A stretch of 64,000 nucleotides of DNA, taken from contig CAVSNJ010000019.1 in assembly GCA_963729295.1 (NCBI GenBank), positions 53,412 to 117,411 of the forward strand. Direction: 5' to 3'. This DNA comes from DATJLY01 sp963729295 (lineage in GTDB: Bacteria; Pseudomonadota; Alphaproteobacteria; ATCC43930; CGMCC-115725). Shown one piece after another: positions 36,259 to 44,840 of the stretch. A program made the translations under genes and the position numbers. The notes below the pieces were generated by a model. It saw only the letters and a list, made by a program, of their open reading frames with translations. It was not told the origin of the DNA and did no database searches. Numbering within the stretch: the first letter of the stretch is position 1; the number at the start of each line of letters is the position of its first letter.

Positions 36259-37388
36259 TGCCGCCGCCTCCGATCCCCCCGGCCGATCCGCGCGCCAACT
36301 ATCTCGCGCATCGCATGGCGATCGACGCTGCGATCGCGCGCGTGCTGGATGGCGGCCGCTATATCCTGGGTCCCGAGGTCGAAGCGTTCGAGCGGGCCTT
36401 CGCTTCCTATCTCGGCGCGTCTCATGCCGTCGGCGTCGCAAGCGGCACGGACGCTCTGGTGCTGGCGTTGCAGGCGCTCGGCGTCGGCGCCGGCGATTGG
36501 GTCGCGACCGTGTCGCACACGGCGGTGGCGACGGTGGCGGCGATCGAGCTGGCGGGCGCGAAGCCGCTGCTCGTCGATATCGAGCCCGCGGCCATGACGC
36601 TCGATCCCGGGTCCCTCGCGCGCGCGTTCGCATCATCGCCCGGCCGCATCGCCGCCGTGATCCCGGTGCATCTTTATGGCCAGGCGGCCGATCTCGACGC
36701 GATCCTCGATCTCGCGCGCCAACATGGCGCGCGCATCGTCGAGGATTGCGCCCAGGCGCATGGCGCGCGGCTTCATGGCAAGCGCCTCGGCACGTTCGGC
36801 GATATCGCCGCCTTCAGTTTCTATCCGACCAAGAATCTGGGCGCGCTCGGCGATGGCGGAGCGGTCGTTACGAACGATCCGGCGCTCGCCGCGCGCGTGC
36901 GGGAGCTGCGCGAATATGGCTGGCGTAAACGCTATGTCAGCGCCGTGCCCGGCACGAACTCGCGCCTCGATTCTTTGCAGGCGGCGGTGCTCGGCGCGAA
37001 ACTTGCCTCGCTCGACGCCGAGAACCGCGCGCGCCAGGACTTGGCGCTTCTCTACGACTCGCGGCTCGCGGGAACCGCACTGGCGCTTCCGGCGCGCCGC
37101 CAAGACGCCGATCACGTCTTCCACCAATATGTCGTTCGTCATGCGGCGCGCGACCTCGTGCGCGAGCGCTTGGCCGCTGCGGGCGTCGGCACGCTCGTCC
37201 ACTATCCCGTGCCGGTGCATCTCCAGGAGGCCTATCGCGCGCGCGTCGCGATCGCGCCCGGCGGCTTGCGCGAAAGCGAGCGCGCGGCATCGACGGTGAC
37301 GAGCCTGCCGATCTTTCCCGAGCTGGGACTGGCGCGCGCCGAAATCGTCGCGAGCGCGCTCGCCGCGGCGTTGCTGGGTCTTTCCTGA
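36258..37388 (+). CDS. DegT/DnrJ/EryC1/StrS-family PLP-dependent sugar aminotransferase
   Basis: This is a 376-residue aminotransferase. The catalytic Lys is in FSFYPTKNLGALGDGGAVVT. GVASGTDALVLALQALGVGA binds PLP phosphate, and ARIVEDCAQAHGARLHGKRL contains the Asp that pairs with the cofactor. ATG 36258 overlaps the epimerase stop (TGATG), so the two are coupled. It likely transfers an amino group to a keto-sugar nucleotide for a surface glycan. The exact product sugar is not predictable. Confidence 0.9.
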   Translation: MPPPPIPPADPRANYLAHRMAIDAAIARVLDGGRYILGPEVEAFERAFASYLGASHAVGVASGTDALVLALQALGVGAGDWVATVSHTAVATVAAIELAGAKPLLVDIEPAAMTLDPGSLARAFASSPGRIAAVIPVHLYGQAADLDAILDLARQHGARIVEDCAQAHGARLHGKRLGTFGDIAAFSFYPTKNLGALGDGGAVVTNDPALAARVRELREYGWRKRYVSAVPGTNSRLDSLQAAVLGAKLASLDAENRARQDLALLYDSRLAGTALALPARRQDADHVFHQYVVRHAARDLVRERLAAAGVGTLVHYPVPVHLQEAYRARVAIAPGGLRESERAASTVTSLPIFPELGLARAEIVASALAAALLGLS

Positions 37389-37478
37389 GTCTTCGCCTCT
37401 AGGTTGGGCGCCCGGCCGGAACAACGCTTCCGGTTGGGACGTTACGGCGACAGGTCAATCATCAAGCGAGGCTCGATT

Positions 37479-37943
37479 ATGCGTCTCACTTCAGTGATGG
37501 TGGCGGCGGCATTCACGGTCGCGGCGAGCGCGGCCATGGCGCAAGGGATCGGTCCGGCCGGCCCGCCTGCGTCCGCCACGCGCCCGCCCGGCCTGTCCCA
37601 GGCGCCGCAACCCGTCCCTGCCGTCAACCCGCTCACCGCCGCCGACGTGTCGCACTTCGACGGCACAGTGGTTTACGGCTCCGACGGCACGAAGCTCGGC
37701 AGTGTCTCGACCGAGCTCATGGATCCCGCGACGCATCAGATCAACCGGCTCGTCGTCAACGCGGGCGGCGTGCTCGGCATGGGCGGCCACAAGGTCGCGA
37801 TGCCGCTCGACCAGTTCAGCTGGGATGCGCAGAAGGAAGGCCTCACGGTCGGCAAGACCGCGGCCGACCTGAAGGCGATGCCGGCCTGGGCCGAGGCGTC
37901 GGCGACCATGGGCTCGGGCTCGAGCACCGCGCCGACGCATTAG
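37479..37943 (+). CDS. Exported PRC-barrel domain protein
   Basis: This is a 154-residue protein with a signal peptide (MRLTSVMVAAAFTVAASAAMA) and a Pro-rich segment to about residue 50. One PRC-barrel follows (DVSHFDGTVVYGSDGTKLGSV, INRLVVNAGGVLGMGGHKVA, DQFSWDAQKEGLTVGKT). The role is unknown; periplasmic PRC-barrel proteins are common in alphaproteobacteria. ATG 37479 starts the signal peptide. It is the last gene before the IS5 element. Confidence 0.82.
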   Translation: MRLTSVMVAAAFTVAASAAMAQGIGPAGPPASATRPPGLSQAPQPVPAVNPLTAADVSHFDGTVVYGSDGTKLGSVSTELMDPATHQINRLVVNAGGVLGMGGHKVAMPLDQFSWDAQKEGLTVGKTAADLKAMPAWAEASATMGSGSSTAPTH

Positions 37944-37974
37944 CGGCTGATTGCTTCGTCGTTCCCGCGCAAGC

Positions 37975-37989
37975 GAGACCTCTGCGAAA
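37975..37989 (+). repeat. Left terminal inverted repeat of the IS5 element
   Basis: GAGACCTCTGCGAAA matches the reverse complement of 39106-39120 exactly. Confidence 0.9.
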
Positions 37990-38082
37990 GGGCATTGGGT
38001 TTGCCCGAGAGCCAGGGTTGATTGGCTTTGGTGACAGCGGGTTGGCTTTGCCGCGCTCAGGCTTGCGCTGGTGGCAGCCGGG

Positions 38083-39051
38083 TCATGCGGCGTTCGCCGC
38101 TGCGGTTCGCAGGTTGAAGGCAATGATGATGAGATCGAGGTGGCAGGCGTTGGCGGCGAGCCCTCGGTAGCGCATGCGCGAGAAGCCGTAGCGTCGTTTG
38201 AGGACCGAGAAGGTCCGCTCGATCGCGCTTCGGATGCGGCCGATCAACTTGTTGCGCACGGTTTGCCAGTGCGGCAGCTCCTTCTGGACATTGGTGCGGC
38301 GGTGTTGGATGCGGTCCTTGACGCCGCGCGCCTTCAACGCCGCGCGCCGGGCCCGCTTCTCATAGGCCTTGTCGGCATAGACCGCCCGCTCGTCGCCGCA
38401 AATGAGCGCGTCGGCCACCTCGCTCTCATAGGTCTTGGCGGGCGTCAGCACCCGGCTGCGGATCAGCCCCGAGCCCCGGTCGACGCCGAGATGCGCCTTG
38501 TAGCCGAAGAACAGACGCCGGTGCGGGCCGCGACGGGTCCAATTGGCGTCCGGATCATGCGGCGAGCGGCTTTCCCGATCGCGCGGCGTCGAGCCGGACG
38601 GCGGCGGGCGAACCGCGCATTGCACCAATGTGGCGTCGATCAGCGTGCCGGCCTTGAGCACGAACCCGGCCATCTCCAATTGACCCAGCACCTCCTGAAA
38701 TACCGCCTGCCCAAGCCCCGCCTCCTTGAGGGCGTTGCGGAAGCGGCACAGCGTCGTCTCGTCCGGCGTCGCCGCGTCGAGCGCAAACCCGCAAAAGCGC
38801 CGGAACGACACCCGGTCCAGCAATGCCTCCTCAAGCCCGGGATCGGACAGGCCGTACCACTGTTGCAGCAACAGAGCCTTCAGCATCGACAGGGCCGCAT
38901 AGGGCGGCCGGCCGGTCTCGCCAGGCCGCACCGCCGAGACCAGCCGCTCGATCCGCGACCAGTCGATCAGCCCCGATATCCGTTCCAGCTTCGCGTTCCG
39001 CCCGAACCCCGCCGGAAGCAGCGCGTCCACAAAACTCGGTTGCTCCGTCAT
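38083..39051 (-). CDS. IS5-family transposase
   Basis: This 322-residue transposase has the IS5 layout: an N-terminal SGLIDWSRIERLVSAVRPGE and GRPPYAALSMLKALLLQQWY, then DDE features with TLIDATLVQCAVRP, FFGYKAHLGVDRGSGLI, ADKAYEKRARRAALKARG and RSAIERTFSVLKRRYGFSRM. The frame is complete, so the element may be active. ATG 39051 is the start preferred over an upstream one in the terminal repeat region. It is oriented right to left relative to the window. Confidence 0.94.
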   Translation of the reverse strand: MTEQPSFVDALLPAGFGRNAKLERISGLIDWSRIERLVSAVRPGETGRPPYAALSMLKALLLQQWYGLSDPGLEEALLDRVSFRRFCGFALDAATPDETTLCRFRNALKEAGLGQAVFQEVLGQLEMAGFVLKAGTLIDATLVQCAVRPPPSGSTPRDRESRSPHDPDANWTRRGPHRRLFFGYKAHLGVDRGSGLIRSRVLTPAKTYESEVADALICGDERAVYADKAYEKRARRAALKARGVKDRIQHRRTNVQKELPHWQTVRNKLIGRIRSAIERTFSVLKRRYGFSRMRYRGLAANACHLDLIIIAFNLRTAAANAA

Positions 39052-39105
39052 GGCCCACCCCTCAGCCCGCGCGCCAAGTGAATCACAATTCGAAGCCGCC
39101 GTCAG

Positions 39106-39120
39106 TTTCGCAGAGGTCTC
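39106..39120 (-). repeat. Right terminal inverted repeat of the IS5 element
   Basis: TTTCGCAGAGGTCTC is the exact complement of the left end. Confidence 0.9.
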
Positions 39121-39163
39121 GCGCAAGCGGGAACCCAGGGCGAGCGACGTGCGGTTGCTCTGG

Positions 39164-39183
39164 GCCCCCGCCTTCGCGGGGGC
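39164..39183. repeat. Short perfect palindrome (REP-like)
   Basis: GCCCCCGC and GCGGGGGC form an 8-bp stem around CTTC. It lies between the IS5 element and the lipoprotein gene, next to a longer palindrome, in a non-coding gap of about 157 bases. Confidence 0.6.
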
Positions 39184-39206
39184 GACGGAAGATTCCTACC
39201 CTCTGT

Positions 39207-39267
39207 CATTGCGAGCGAAGCGAAGCAATCCCTGCGGATTGCTTCGTCGCTGGCGCTTTTCGCAATG
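39207..39267. repeat. Long imperfect palindrome of the CATTGCGAGCGAAGCGAAGC type
   Basis: The left arm CATTGCGAGCGAAGCGAAGC (39207 onward) pairs with GGATTGCTTCGTCGC and CGCAATG on the right, with a central loop of about four bases and an interruption in the right arm. Repeats of this type are dispersed in many alphaproteobacterial genomes. It occupies the gap before the lipoprotein stop at 39278. Confidence 0.7.
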
Positions 39268-39277
39268 GCGAGCCGAT

Positions 39278-39769
39278 CTATTGCTGCAGATAGTCCCAGC
39301 GATGGGTGCTCGGCTCCGCTTCGGCCCAGCGCCATTCGCCGATGTCGTTGCGACACACGGTGCCGGTATAGATGTTGTGCTTGTCGTCGTCGTCCAACGA
39401 GAACACCACGTCCTTGCACGGGATCGACTGGCCGAACTCGCGCGCCACCTCGACGCTGCCGTCGCGCCCTGAGAACGGAAAGGCGGCGATGACGTGCCAT
39501 TGCGCCGACTGCCCAGGTTCGAGCGGCCCGGCCGCCAACGCGACCGCCTTCTGCACCTGGTCCTCGATGTGGCGCTCGCCCCAATCGACGCCCTGATCGA
39601 CGCCATAGCTCGCGGCCACGCCCGCCGCGATGCCGATGACGGCGCTGCCGGTGGCGGAGGTCACGCCTCCCGCAACCCCGGCCGAGGTGAGCGCGGTCAC
39701 GACGGGGCCGATGGCGGCGCAGCCCGCGAGCGGAACGATGAGTAAGACCGCCGCCGCCGCCCGCCGCAT
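39278..39769 (-). CDS. Lipoprotein of unknown function
   Basis: This 163-residue protein has a lipobox (LAGC at residues 14-17). A Gly/Ala-rich segment (GVAGGVTSATGSAVIGIAAG) follows, resembling glycine-zipper membrane proteins. A C-terminal domain has FSLDDDDKHNIYTGTVCRND and ends with WRWAEAEPSTHRWDYLQQ. No enzyme family is recognised. ATG 39769 follows CGGAGTACGGGC. Confidence 0.65.
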   Translation of the reverse strand: MRRAAAAVLLIVPLAGCAAIGPVVTALTSAGVAGGVTSATGSAVIGIAAGVAASYGVDQGVDWGERHIEDQVQKAVALAAGPLEPGQSAQWHVIAAFPFSGRDGSVEVAREFGQSIPCKDVVFSLDDDDKHNIYTGTVCRNDIGEWRWAEAEPSTHRWDYLQQ

Positions 39770-39842
39770 GCCCGTACTCCGGTTGCCGCCATCGCGGGCA
39801 ACACCCGGAGAAGGTGATTCGTTCGTCTAAACCGATCGCACT

Positions 39843-40811
39843 CTAGACGCCGCGGCGCGCGACGACTTCGGCCGGCGCTCGCGCGGGCTCGCTCTTCACG
39901 ACCTCGCGCACCACGGCTTGCGGCTTGCGGTTCAGGGTGAGATAGAGCCGGCCCAGATACTCGCCGATGAGGCCGAGGATCAGAAGCTGCACGCCGGAAA
40001 GCAGCAGCACCGCAGCGGCGAGCGAAGCCCAGCCGGGCGGCGTCTCGTGGATGAAGGCTTCCGCCACGACCCAGGCGAAACCAAAGAGCCCCAGGAGACT
40101 CAAGGCAAAGCCGCTCAACGTCGAGATCCTGAGCGGCATCACCGAGAAATTGACGAAGAGATTGAGCCACAGCCGCACGAGCCGCCGGATCGTGTAGTTG
40201 CTGCGTCCGGCCATGCGCGGCAGATGCTCGACCTCGAGCTCGCCGACGCTCTGCGTCACCTGCATGATAAGCCCGTCGACATAGGGGAACGGCCCATCAT
40301 ACTGGCCGATCTCGCGCGCAATGAATGCGGTCATGCAGCGGAAGCTCGAAAGATAAAGCCCCTTGGGCTTGTCGAGCACGAAATCGGCGACGCGGTTGCT
40401 CGCCCGACTTGCGAGGTTGCGCCAGGAGGCATGGAATTTCTGCGCATAGCGCGTATAGACCACGTCCTTGCCGCTCGTCTGCGCATGACGCAGAAGCCGG
40501 ATCACCTCGCCCGGCGGGTTTTGCAGATCGTCGTCCATGGTGATGACGTGCGCGCCCGCGGCGTGGCGCAGGCCCGCCATCACCGCATTGTGCTCGCCGT
40601 AATTGCGCGCGAGATTGACGAGCGTCATCGGCACCCGCGCCGAAGCGACGAGACGCCGGCACACGGCGAGGCTATCGTCGGGGCTTCCGTCGTTGACCAG
40701 GATGATCTCGTGTCCGCCCGGCACGTCGAGCTCCGCAAGCGCGCCGACGAGCTCGCCGATCGAGCCCGCGCCATTATAGACCGGGATCACGATGCTGAGC
40801 GCCAAACTCAT
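39843..40811 (-). CDS. Family 2 glycosyltransferase, ArnC/DPM1-like, with two C-terminal membrane helices
   Basis: This is a 322-residue enzyme. SIVIPVYNGAGSIGELVGAL starts the GT-A fold, VNDGSPDDS and the metal-binding ITMDDDLQNPPGEVIRLL follow, and the mid-region KFHASWRNLASRASNRVADF matches polyprenyl-phosphate glycosyltransferases. Two membrane helices lie near residues 235-300. It probably transfers a sugar to a polyprenyl-phosphate carrier at the inner membrane. It overlaps the methyltransferase gene by 4 bases at the end of a four-gene minus-strand operon. Confidence 0.92.
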   Translation of the reverse strand: MSLALSIVIPVYNGAGSIGELVGALAELDVPGGHEIILVNDGSPDDSLAVCRRLVASARVPMTLVNLARNYGEHNAVMAGLRHAAGAHVITMDDDLQNPPGEVIRLLRHAQTSGKDVVYTRYAQKFHASWRNLASRASNRVADFVLDKPKGLYLSSFRCMTAFIAREIGQYDGPFPYVDGLIMQVTQSVGELEVEHLPRMAGRSNYTIRRLVRLWLNLFVNFSVMPLRISTLSGFALSLLGLFGFAWVVAEAFIHETPPGWASLAAAVLLLSGVQLLILGLIGEYLGRLYLTLNRKPQAVVREVVKSEPARAPAEVVARRGV

Positions 40812-41557
40812 GGTCGCACCGCCGTCGCCAGGATCGAGCCGCCGAACGGAAGCGCGAGGCCGCGCGCGGCAAGGGCGGCCTCGAACGCGACGCAGGCGAA
40901 GAAGAGCCGCTCGACCGGCGCCGGCAGCAGGCCGACGTCGCTCGGCGCCCCCGGCGCGCGCCGCAGAACCTTACGCCGCAGCACCATCAGCGGAAAGAGG
41001 ATCGCGTTCCAGTGCAAAACTTGCGCCTCAACGAAGCCCGCCCCGGCAAGCGCTTGGCGCAGCTCGCTTGTGCCATAGCGTCGCGCATTGTCGACGGCGA
41101 TGTCGTGCGCCGAGAACATCCAGCGATAGGCCGGCAGGTTCAGCACCAGAACGCCCCCCGGCCGGAGGCAGCGCCGGAATTCGCCGAGCGCCGCTTCCTC
41201 CGCGACGCCGCGATGGCACAAGACGTCGGCGCTGAAAATCGCGTCGAACGCCTGGTCCGCAAACGGCAAGCGCTCGACCGAGCCCGCGACGATCGCGGCG
41301 CCGCTTTTCTGCCGCGCGATTCGTGCGGCCGTTTCGTCGAGCTCGACGCCGCAGCCGAGTGCCCCTGGAACCTCCGCGCCGAGCTGCGCCAAGAATCCGC
41401 CGGTGCCGCAGCCGGCATCGAGCAGGCGCAATGGTGCGGCCGCGCCGGCGCCCGCGGCGCGCTTCTTCCATGCCGCCACGAGATTCGCGTGGAGGCCGCG
41501 GAACCACCACATCCGCTCCTCGGATGCGGCGAGGCGCTCGTATTCGCGCGGCTCCAC
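40808..41557 (-). CDS. Class I SAM-dependent methyltransferase
   Basis: This is a 249-residue protein. SAM-binding motif I is LRLLDAGCGTGGFLAQLG, motif II includes GVELDETAARIARQKSGAAI, and ADQAFDAIFSADVLCHRGVA follows. A C-terminal hydrophobic stretch (FFACVAFEAALAARGLALPF) is present. It lies between a GT2 gene (4-base overlap) and a GT39-like gene (7-base gap). The acceptor is probably a sugar or lipid in the surface-glycan route; this is inferred from context. Confidence 0.87.
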   Translation of the reverse strand: MEPREYERLAASEERMWWFRGLHANLVAAWKKRAAGAGAAAPLRLLDAGCGTGGFLAQLGAEVPGALGCGVELDETAARIARQKSGAAIVAGSVERLPFADQAFDAIFSADVLCHRGVAEEAALGEFRRCLRPGGVLVLNLPAYRWMFSAHDIAVDNARRYGTSELRQALAGAGFVEAQVLHWNAILFPLMVLRRKVLRRAPGAPSDVGLLPAPVERLFFACVAFEAALAARGLALPFGGSILATAVRP

Positions 41558-41564
41558 GCGGGCC

Positions 41565-43238
41565 TCACGGGCTGCCCGAAAGGCGCGGAGCGCGCGCGAG
41601 GAGTTCGCGCCGGTCGATCACGAGCGAAAGGAGCGTGCCGAGCCGCGTCACGCGGAAGATCACGTTCCCTGGCACCGCCTTGTCGCAATCGTCCTTGGTG
41701 AAGGCGATGAAGAATTGCGCAGCATCGCGGTCGGGCGCATAGATGAAATTGCTCGGGAAATAATATCCGGCCGAGCCCGGCGGCCCGCACACGGCGACGG
41801 TGAAATCGTGCGCCATGAACTCGGGCCCATATTCGGCGCGCAGATAATCCTCGAGCCCCTGCACCGCCTCGGCATAGGAATTGGCCCAGTAGTCGAGCTT
41901 GAAGACGCCGCGCGCGCCATGCACGCCGCCGACGAACATGTTGTAGTAGACATATTCGTCGGGATGCAGCAGCGCCATGACGCCGATGTGATAGGCGCCG
42001 TAAAGCCCGAGCGCGGCATAGGCGGGCTTCTTCCATGAGACGCGCTCGAGCTTGTCCAGCGCCGCGTCGGCGACGAGCGCCGCGATTGCCGCGATCGGCG
42101 GCAGCACGAAGATGAAGTGGCGCATGCCGTCGAACAGGACGGCATGGATCGCGATCGCGTAAGCGACCGGGAAGAGCGCGGCGAAGCCCAGCATGAAAAG
42201 GGCGAGAGCGTGCCCGCGCGCGAGCGGGGCATGCCCTCGCCGCAGCGAAAGCCACACCGCGATCGGCGCTGCCGCGAGCAGGATCAGCACGAGCTCCGGC
42301 AGCGCGATCAGGATATAGACCGGCAGATAGAACCACGGCAGCTTCGAGGGCAGCATGTAGCTGCCGGCGAAGAGGGTCGGATAAGGAAACGCCTGGTGCG
42401 AGAATGTGGCGAGCGCGGCGAGCGGATGGACGATCGGCGCTTCCTGCGCCCACGGCCAGAAGAACAGCATCACAGCATAGGCGGCAAGCGCCACCGGCGC
42501 GAAGGTGCGGAAGAAAAGGCTGAGCCCGAGCGTGAAGAAGAGGCGCGGGCTGCGCTCCTCGAGCGCAAGCCGCGTGCCCCACAGCAGGAGAAACAGGCCG
42601 AGATAGGCAAGCGCCAGCAACCCGCCGACGCGCACGCCCATGGTGAGGCCCGCGGCGAGCGCGAGCTTCGCGAGCGTTTGCGGCCGCGCGCGCGGCAGCT
42701 CGGGGCGAAGCCGCACCATGTAATAAAGCGACCAGATCATGCCCGCAGCGAAGGGAACGTCCTTCGGGTTGTTGAACATCTGGCCGTAATAGTTGGGTGT
42801 CAAGGCGAGGAACAGGGCGGCGATGAATCCGGCGCGCGCGCCGCCCACCTCGCGCGCGAGCTTCCACACGCCGATGAGGCCCATGACGCCGACGAAGCCG
42901 TTCAACAGGTGCCGCGTCTCGTAGGTGCCGAACGGCGACACGAGGTTGAGCGCCGCCGCACTCATGTCGAAGGCGGCGCCGTAATTGATGAGGTCGAGGA
43001 ACGACAGCGCGCGCAGGTCGTGGAAATGCGAGAGGTAGTAGTCGAGCGCGAAGACGCCGTACCAGTTGCTCGCGTCCTCGTCCCAGGTGACGCCGTACCG
43101 GTCGAAGGTCAGCACGACGAGAGCGGCCGCCGCGACGAAGAGAGCGAAGGCGAGCCGGTCCCAAACCGCGCGGTCCCCCGGCGGCGCAAGCGTCTCGAGC
43201 GACGACGCGCCGCCGAGCGAGCTCAACGTGCCCCTCAT
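41565..43238 (-). CDS. Polytopic membrane protein, GT39/ArnT-like glycosyltransferase
   Basis: This is a 557-residue protein with many membrane helices. Near the N-terminus DRYGVTWDEDASNWYGVFAL holds the acidic residues of GT39-type enzymes. LFLALTPNYYGQMFNNPKDVPF and AFPYPTLFAGSYMLPSKLPW are loops typical of such proteins. The C-terminal soluble domain has FTVAVCGPPGSAGYYFPSN. ATG 43238 overlaps the stop of the upstream gene (ATGA). It probably uses a polyprenyl-phosphate sugar made by the GT2 enzyme in the same operon. The acceptor is unknown. Confidence 0.78.
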   Translation of the reverse strand: MRGTLSSLGGASSLETLAPPGDRAVWDRLAFALFVAAAALVVLTFDRYGVTWDEDASNWYGVFALDYYLSHFHDLRALSFLDLINYGAAFDMSAAALNLVSPFGTYETRHLLNGFVGVMGLIGVWKLAREVGGARAGFIAALFLALTPNYYGQMFNNPKDVPFAAGMIWSLYYMVRLRPELPRARPQTLAKLALAAGLTMGVRVGGLLALAYLGLFLLLWGTRLALEERSPRLFFTLGLSLFFRTFAPVALAAYAVMLFFWPWAQEAPIVHPLAALATFSHQAFPYPTLFAGSYMLPSKLPWFYLPVYILIALPELVLILLAAAPIAVWLSLRRGHAPLARGHALALFMLGFAALFPVAYAIAIHAVLFDGMRHFIFVLPPIAAIAALVADAALDKLERVSWKKPAYAALGLYGAYHIGVMALLHPDEYVYYNMFVGGVHGARGVFKLDYWANSYAEAVQGLEDYLRAEYGPEFMAHDFTVAVCGPPGSAGYYFPSNFIYAPDRDAAQFFIAFTKDDCDKAVPGNVIFRVTRLGTLLSLVIDRRELLARAPRLSGSP

Positions 43239-44404
43239 AATCCCATGCCCGCCAGAAGCCGGGAGAGAACGGGGCCGCTGCCGAAATATTCCGCGGCGAT
43301 GTCGCGCGCGGCCCGGGCGTGGCGCGCGTAGTCGGATTCGACCGCGTTCACCGCCGCCAGCGCGCCATCGCGGTCGCGATATTCGAGCAGACCTTCGCCC
43401 GCGGGATAGAAGCGGCTCCACCCCGTCGCCATCGTCACGACGGGGCGCGCCGAGGCGAGGTAGCACACGCTCCGGTCGCTGAACCAGCCGCTTTCCGGCC
43501 TGACATAGATGTCCTTCGCCACGGTGAACTCGCCGCGCGAGCGCCGGATGTAGTCGGCGTAATCGTCGAGGCCGGCCGAGATCGGCCGCGTATCGGTGAT
43601 GCGCCAATGCGCCGCGCGGAGCTGGCGCGCGACGTCGTTGGGCGGCGGCAGGAGCGCGATCTCGAAATTGCCGCGCGCCTCCTTCGCCACGTCGAGCACG
43701 CGCAGGAAATTGACGTGCTTCGACCACACATAAGTCTCGCCGCCCCACTCGATGTTCTTGCCCTTGTTCTCCCATGTCGCGATCGTGGTCCAGCTTTCGC
43801 CGGGCCCGGCCGCCGCGGGCCAGAGATCGAGCACCACGGGCGGGCGCGTCCCCTGCCACGGCACGCCGCAGAGCGGCACGATCCAGCCCGGCCCGCCGAC
43901 ATTCTCGCCATAGGTGAAGAAGTGCGTGTGCGCGTCGAGATAGGCCCTCGCCGCGCGGTCGGCTTCGGCATATTTGATCTGCTCGTAGACCGGATCGGTG
44001 TCGATGATGGCGCGCACGGGACATTCCATGTGCTCGTCGCGCAGCCTGGTCGCGCCGCACAGGTTCAACAGCGCGTCGCTCTCGCGATAGAGCGCCGCCA
44101 CGCTCTCGCGCGAAAGCCCGTGATAGACGTCGTTGATCGCGTCCCAATAGGCCCAGCGCCCGGCCAGCCCGTGCGCCGCCATGGCGCGCGCGAGGAACTC
44201 GACGTTATAGGCGCAATCCATGACGACGCTGTCGGCGCGCGGATCGTACGGGTTGGCGCCGTGGTCCTCGACATACCACGCCTCGAACCCCAACCGCTCC
44301 AATCCCGCGAGATATTGGATCGCCTGCCAGGCGATGCCCGCCAACGGCATCTGCCCGACGAAATGCAGCACCACAACTCGACCACGCGCCATCGCGATCA
44401 CCAT
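43235..44404 (-). CDS. GT1/CgeB-like glycosyltransferase, first gene of the glycosylation operon
   Basis: This is a 389-residue protein. The start region has VVVLHFVGQMPLAGIAWQAI with an N-terminal Rossmann-like feel. HTHFFTYGENVGGPG and LDLWPAAAGPGESWTTIATW are followed by a C-terminal nucleotide-sugar lobe including SGWFSDRSVCYLASARPVVT and GEGLLEYRDRDGALAAVNAV, typical of GT4/CgeB-type enzymes. ATG 44404 or ATG 44392 could be the start, and neither has a strong ribosome-binding site. It leads the operon, 46 bases from a divergent cupin gene. Confidence 0.7.
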   Translation of the reverse strand: MVIAMARGRVVVLHFVGQMPLAGIAWQAIQYLAGLERLGFEAWYVEDHGANPYDPRADSVVMDCAYNVEFLARAMAAHGLAGRWAYWDAINDVYHGLSRESVAALYRESDALLNLCGATRLRDEHMECPVRAIIDTDPVYEQIKYAEADRAARAYLDAHTHFFTYGENVGGPGWIVPLCGVPWQGTRPPVVLDLWPAAAGPGESWTTIATWENKGKNIEWGGETYVWSKHVNFLRVLDVAKEARGNFEIALLPPPNDVARQLRAAHWRITDTRPISAGLDDYADYIRRSRGEFTVAKDIYVRPESGWFSDRSVCYLASARPVVTMATGWSRFYPAGEGLLEYRDRDGALAAVNAVESDYARHARAARDIAAEYFGSGPVLSRLLAGMGL

Positions 44405-44450
44405 AGCAAAGATCGCGGCATCCGCTAGAAGCGGGGCGCGAGGAGGTTCC

Positions 44451-44840
44451 ATGCGCTTTGAGACGAAGCGGCCGGCCGAAATGCCCGATGCCATGGCGCC
44501 CGACGGATCGGCGGTGCGGCTCCTCTGCCGCTCGGCGCGCGGCAGCATGGCGCAATTCGCGCTGCCGCCGGGCGCGGTGTCGCGCGCGGTCGCGCACCGC
44601 ACGGTCGAGGAGCTCTGGTCGATCGTCGCGGGGACGGGCCGCATGTGGCGGCGTCTCGGCGCGCAGGAGGAAATCGTGGCGCTTGGCCCGGGGACGAGCC
44701 TCTCGCTTCCGGTCGGCACGAGCTTCCAGTTCCGTTGCGACGGGCCCGCGCCGCTCGTCGCCATTGGCGTCACCATGCCGCCCTGGCCGGGCGAGGATGA
44801 AGCCGTCTTTGTCGCGGGGGCGTGGACCGCTTCGGATTAG
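44451..44840 (+). CDS. Small cupin-domain protein
   Basis: This is a 129-residue cupin-type beta-barrel: AQFALPPGAVSRAVAHRTVE, IVAGTGRMWRRLG and LGPGTSLSLPVGTSFQFRCD. The metal-binding His pattern is incomplete (only one clear His in VAHRTVEE), so metal binding is uncertain. ATG 44451 follows GAGGAGGTTCC. The 3' end overlaps a convergent DMT transporter gene by 4 bases. The role is unknown. Confidence 0.75.
   Translation: MRFETKRPAEMPDAMAPDGSAVRLLCRSARGSMAQFALPPGAVSRAVAHRTVEELWSIVAGTGRMWRRLGAQEEIVALGPGTSLSLPVGTSFQFRCDGPAPLVAIGVTMPPWPGEDEAVFVAGAWTASD

Larger units (their letters stand above)
37975..39120 (-). mobile_element. IS5-family insertion sequence (1146 bp)
   Basis: The element is bounded by perfect 15-base terminal inverted repeats GAGACCTCTGCGAAA (37975-37989) and its complement (39106-39120), extendable to 17 bases if the adjacent GC is included. 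Both ends are flanked by GCGCAAGC as a direct repeat (37967-37974 and 39121-39128); part of this is the target duplication and part may be shared by chance, so 4 to 8 bases remain possible. The single transposase gene lies inside. The empty target reconstructs as a palindrome, TTCCCGC GCAA GCGGGAA. Confidence 0.92.
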
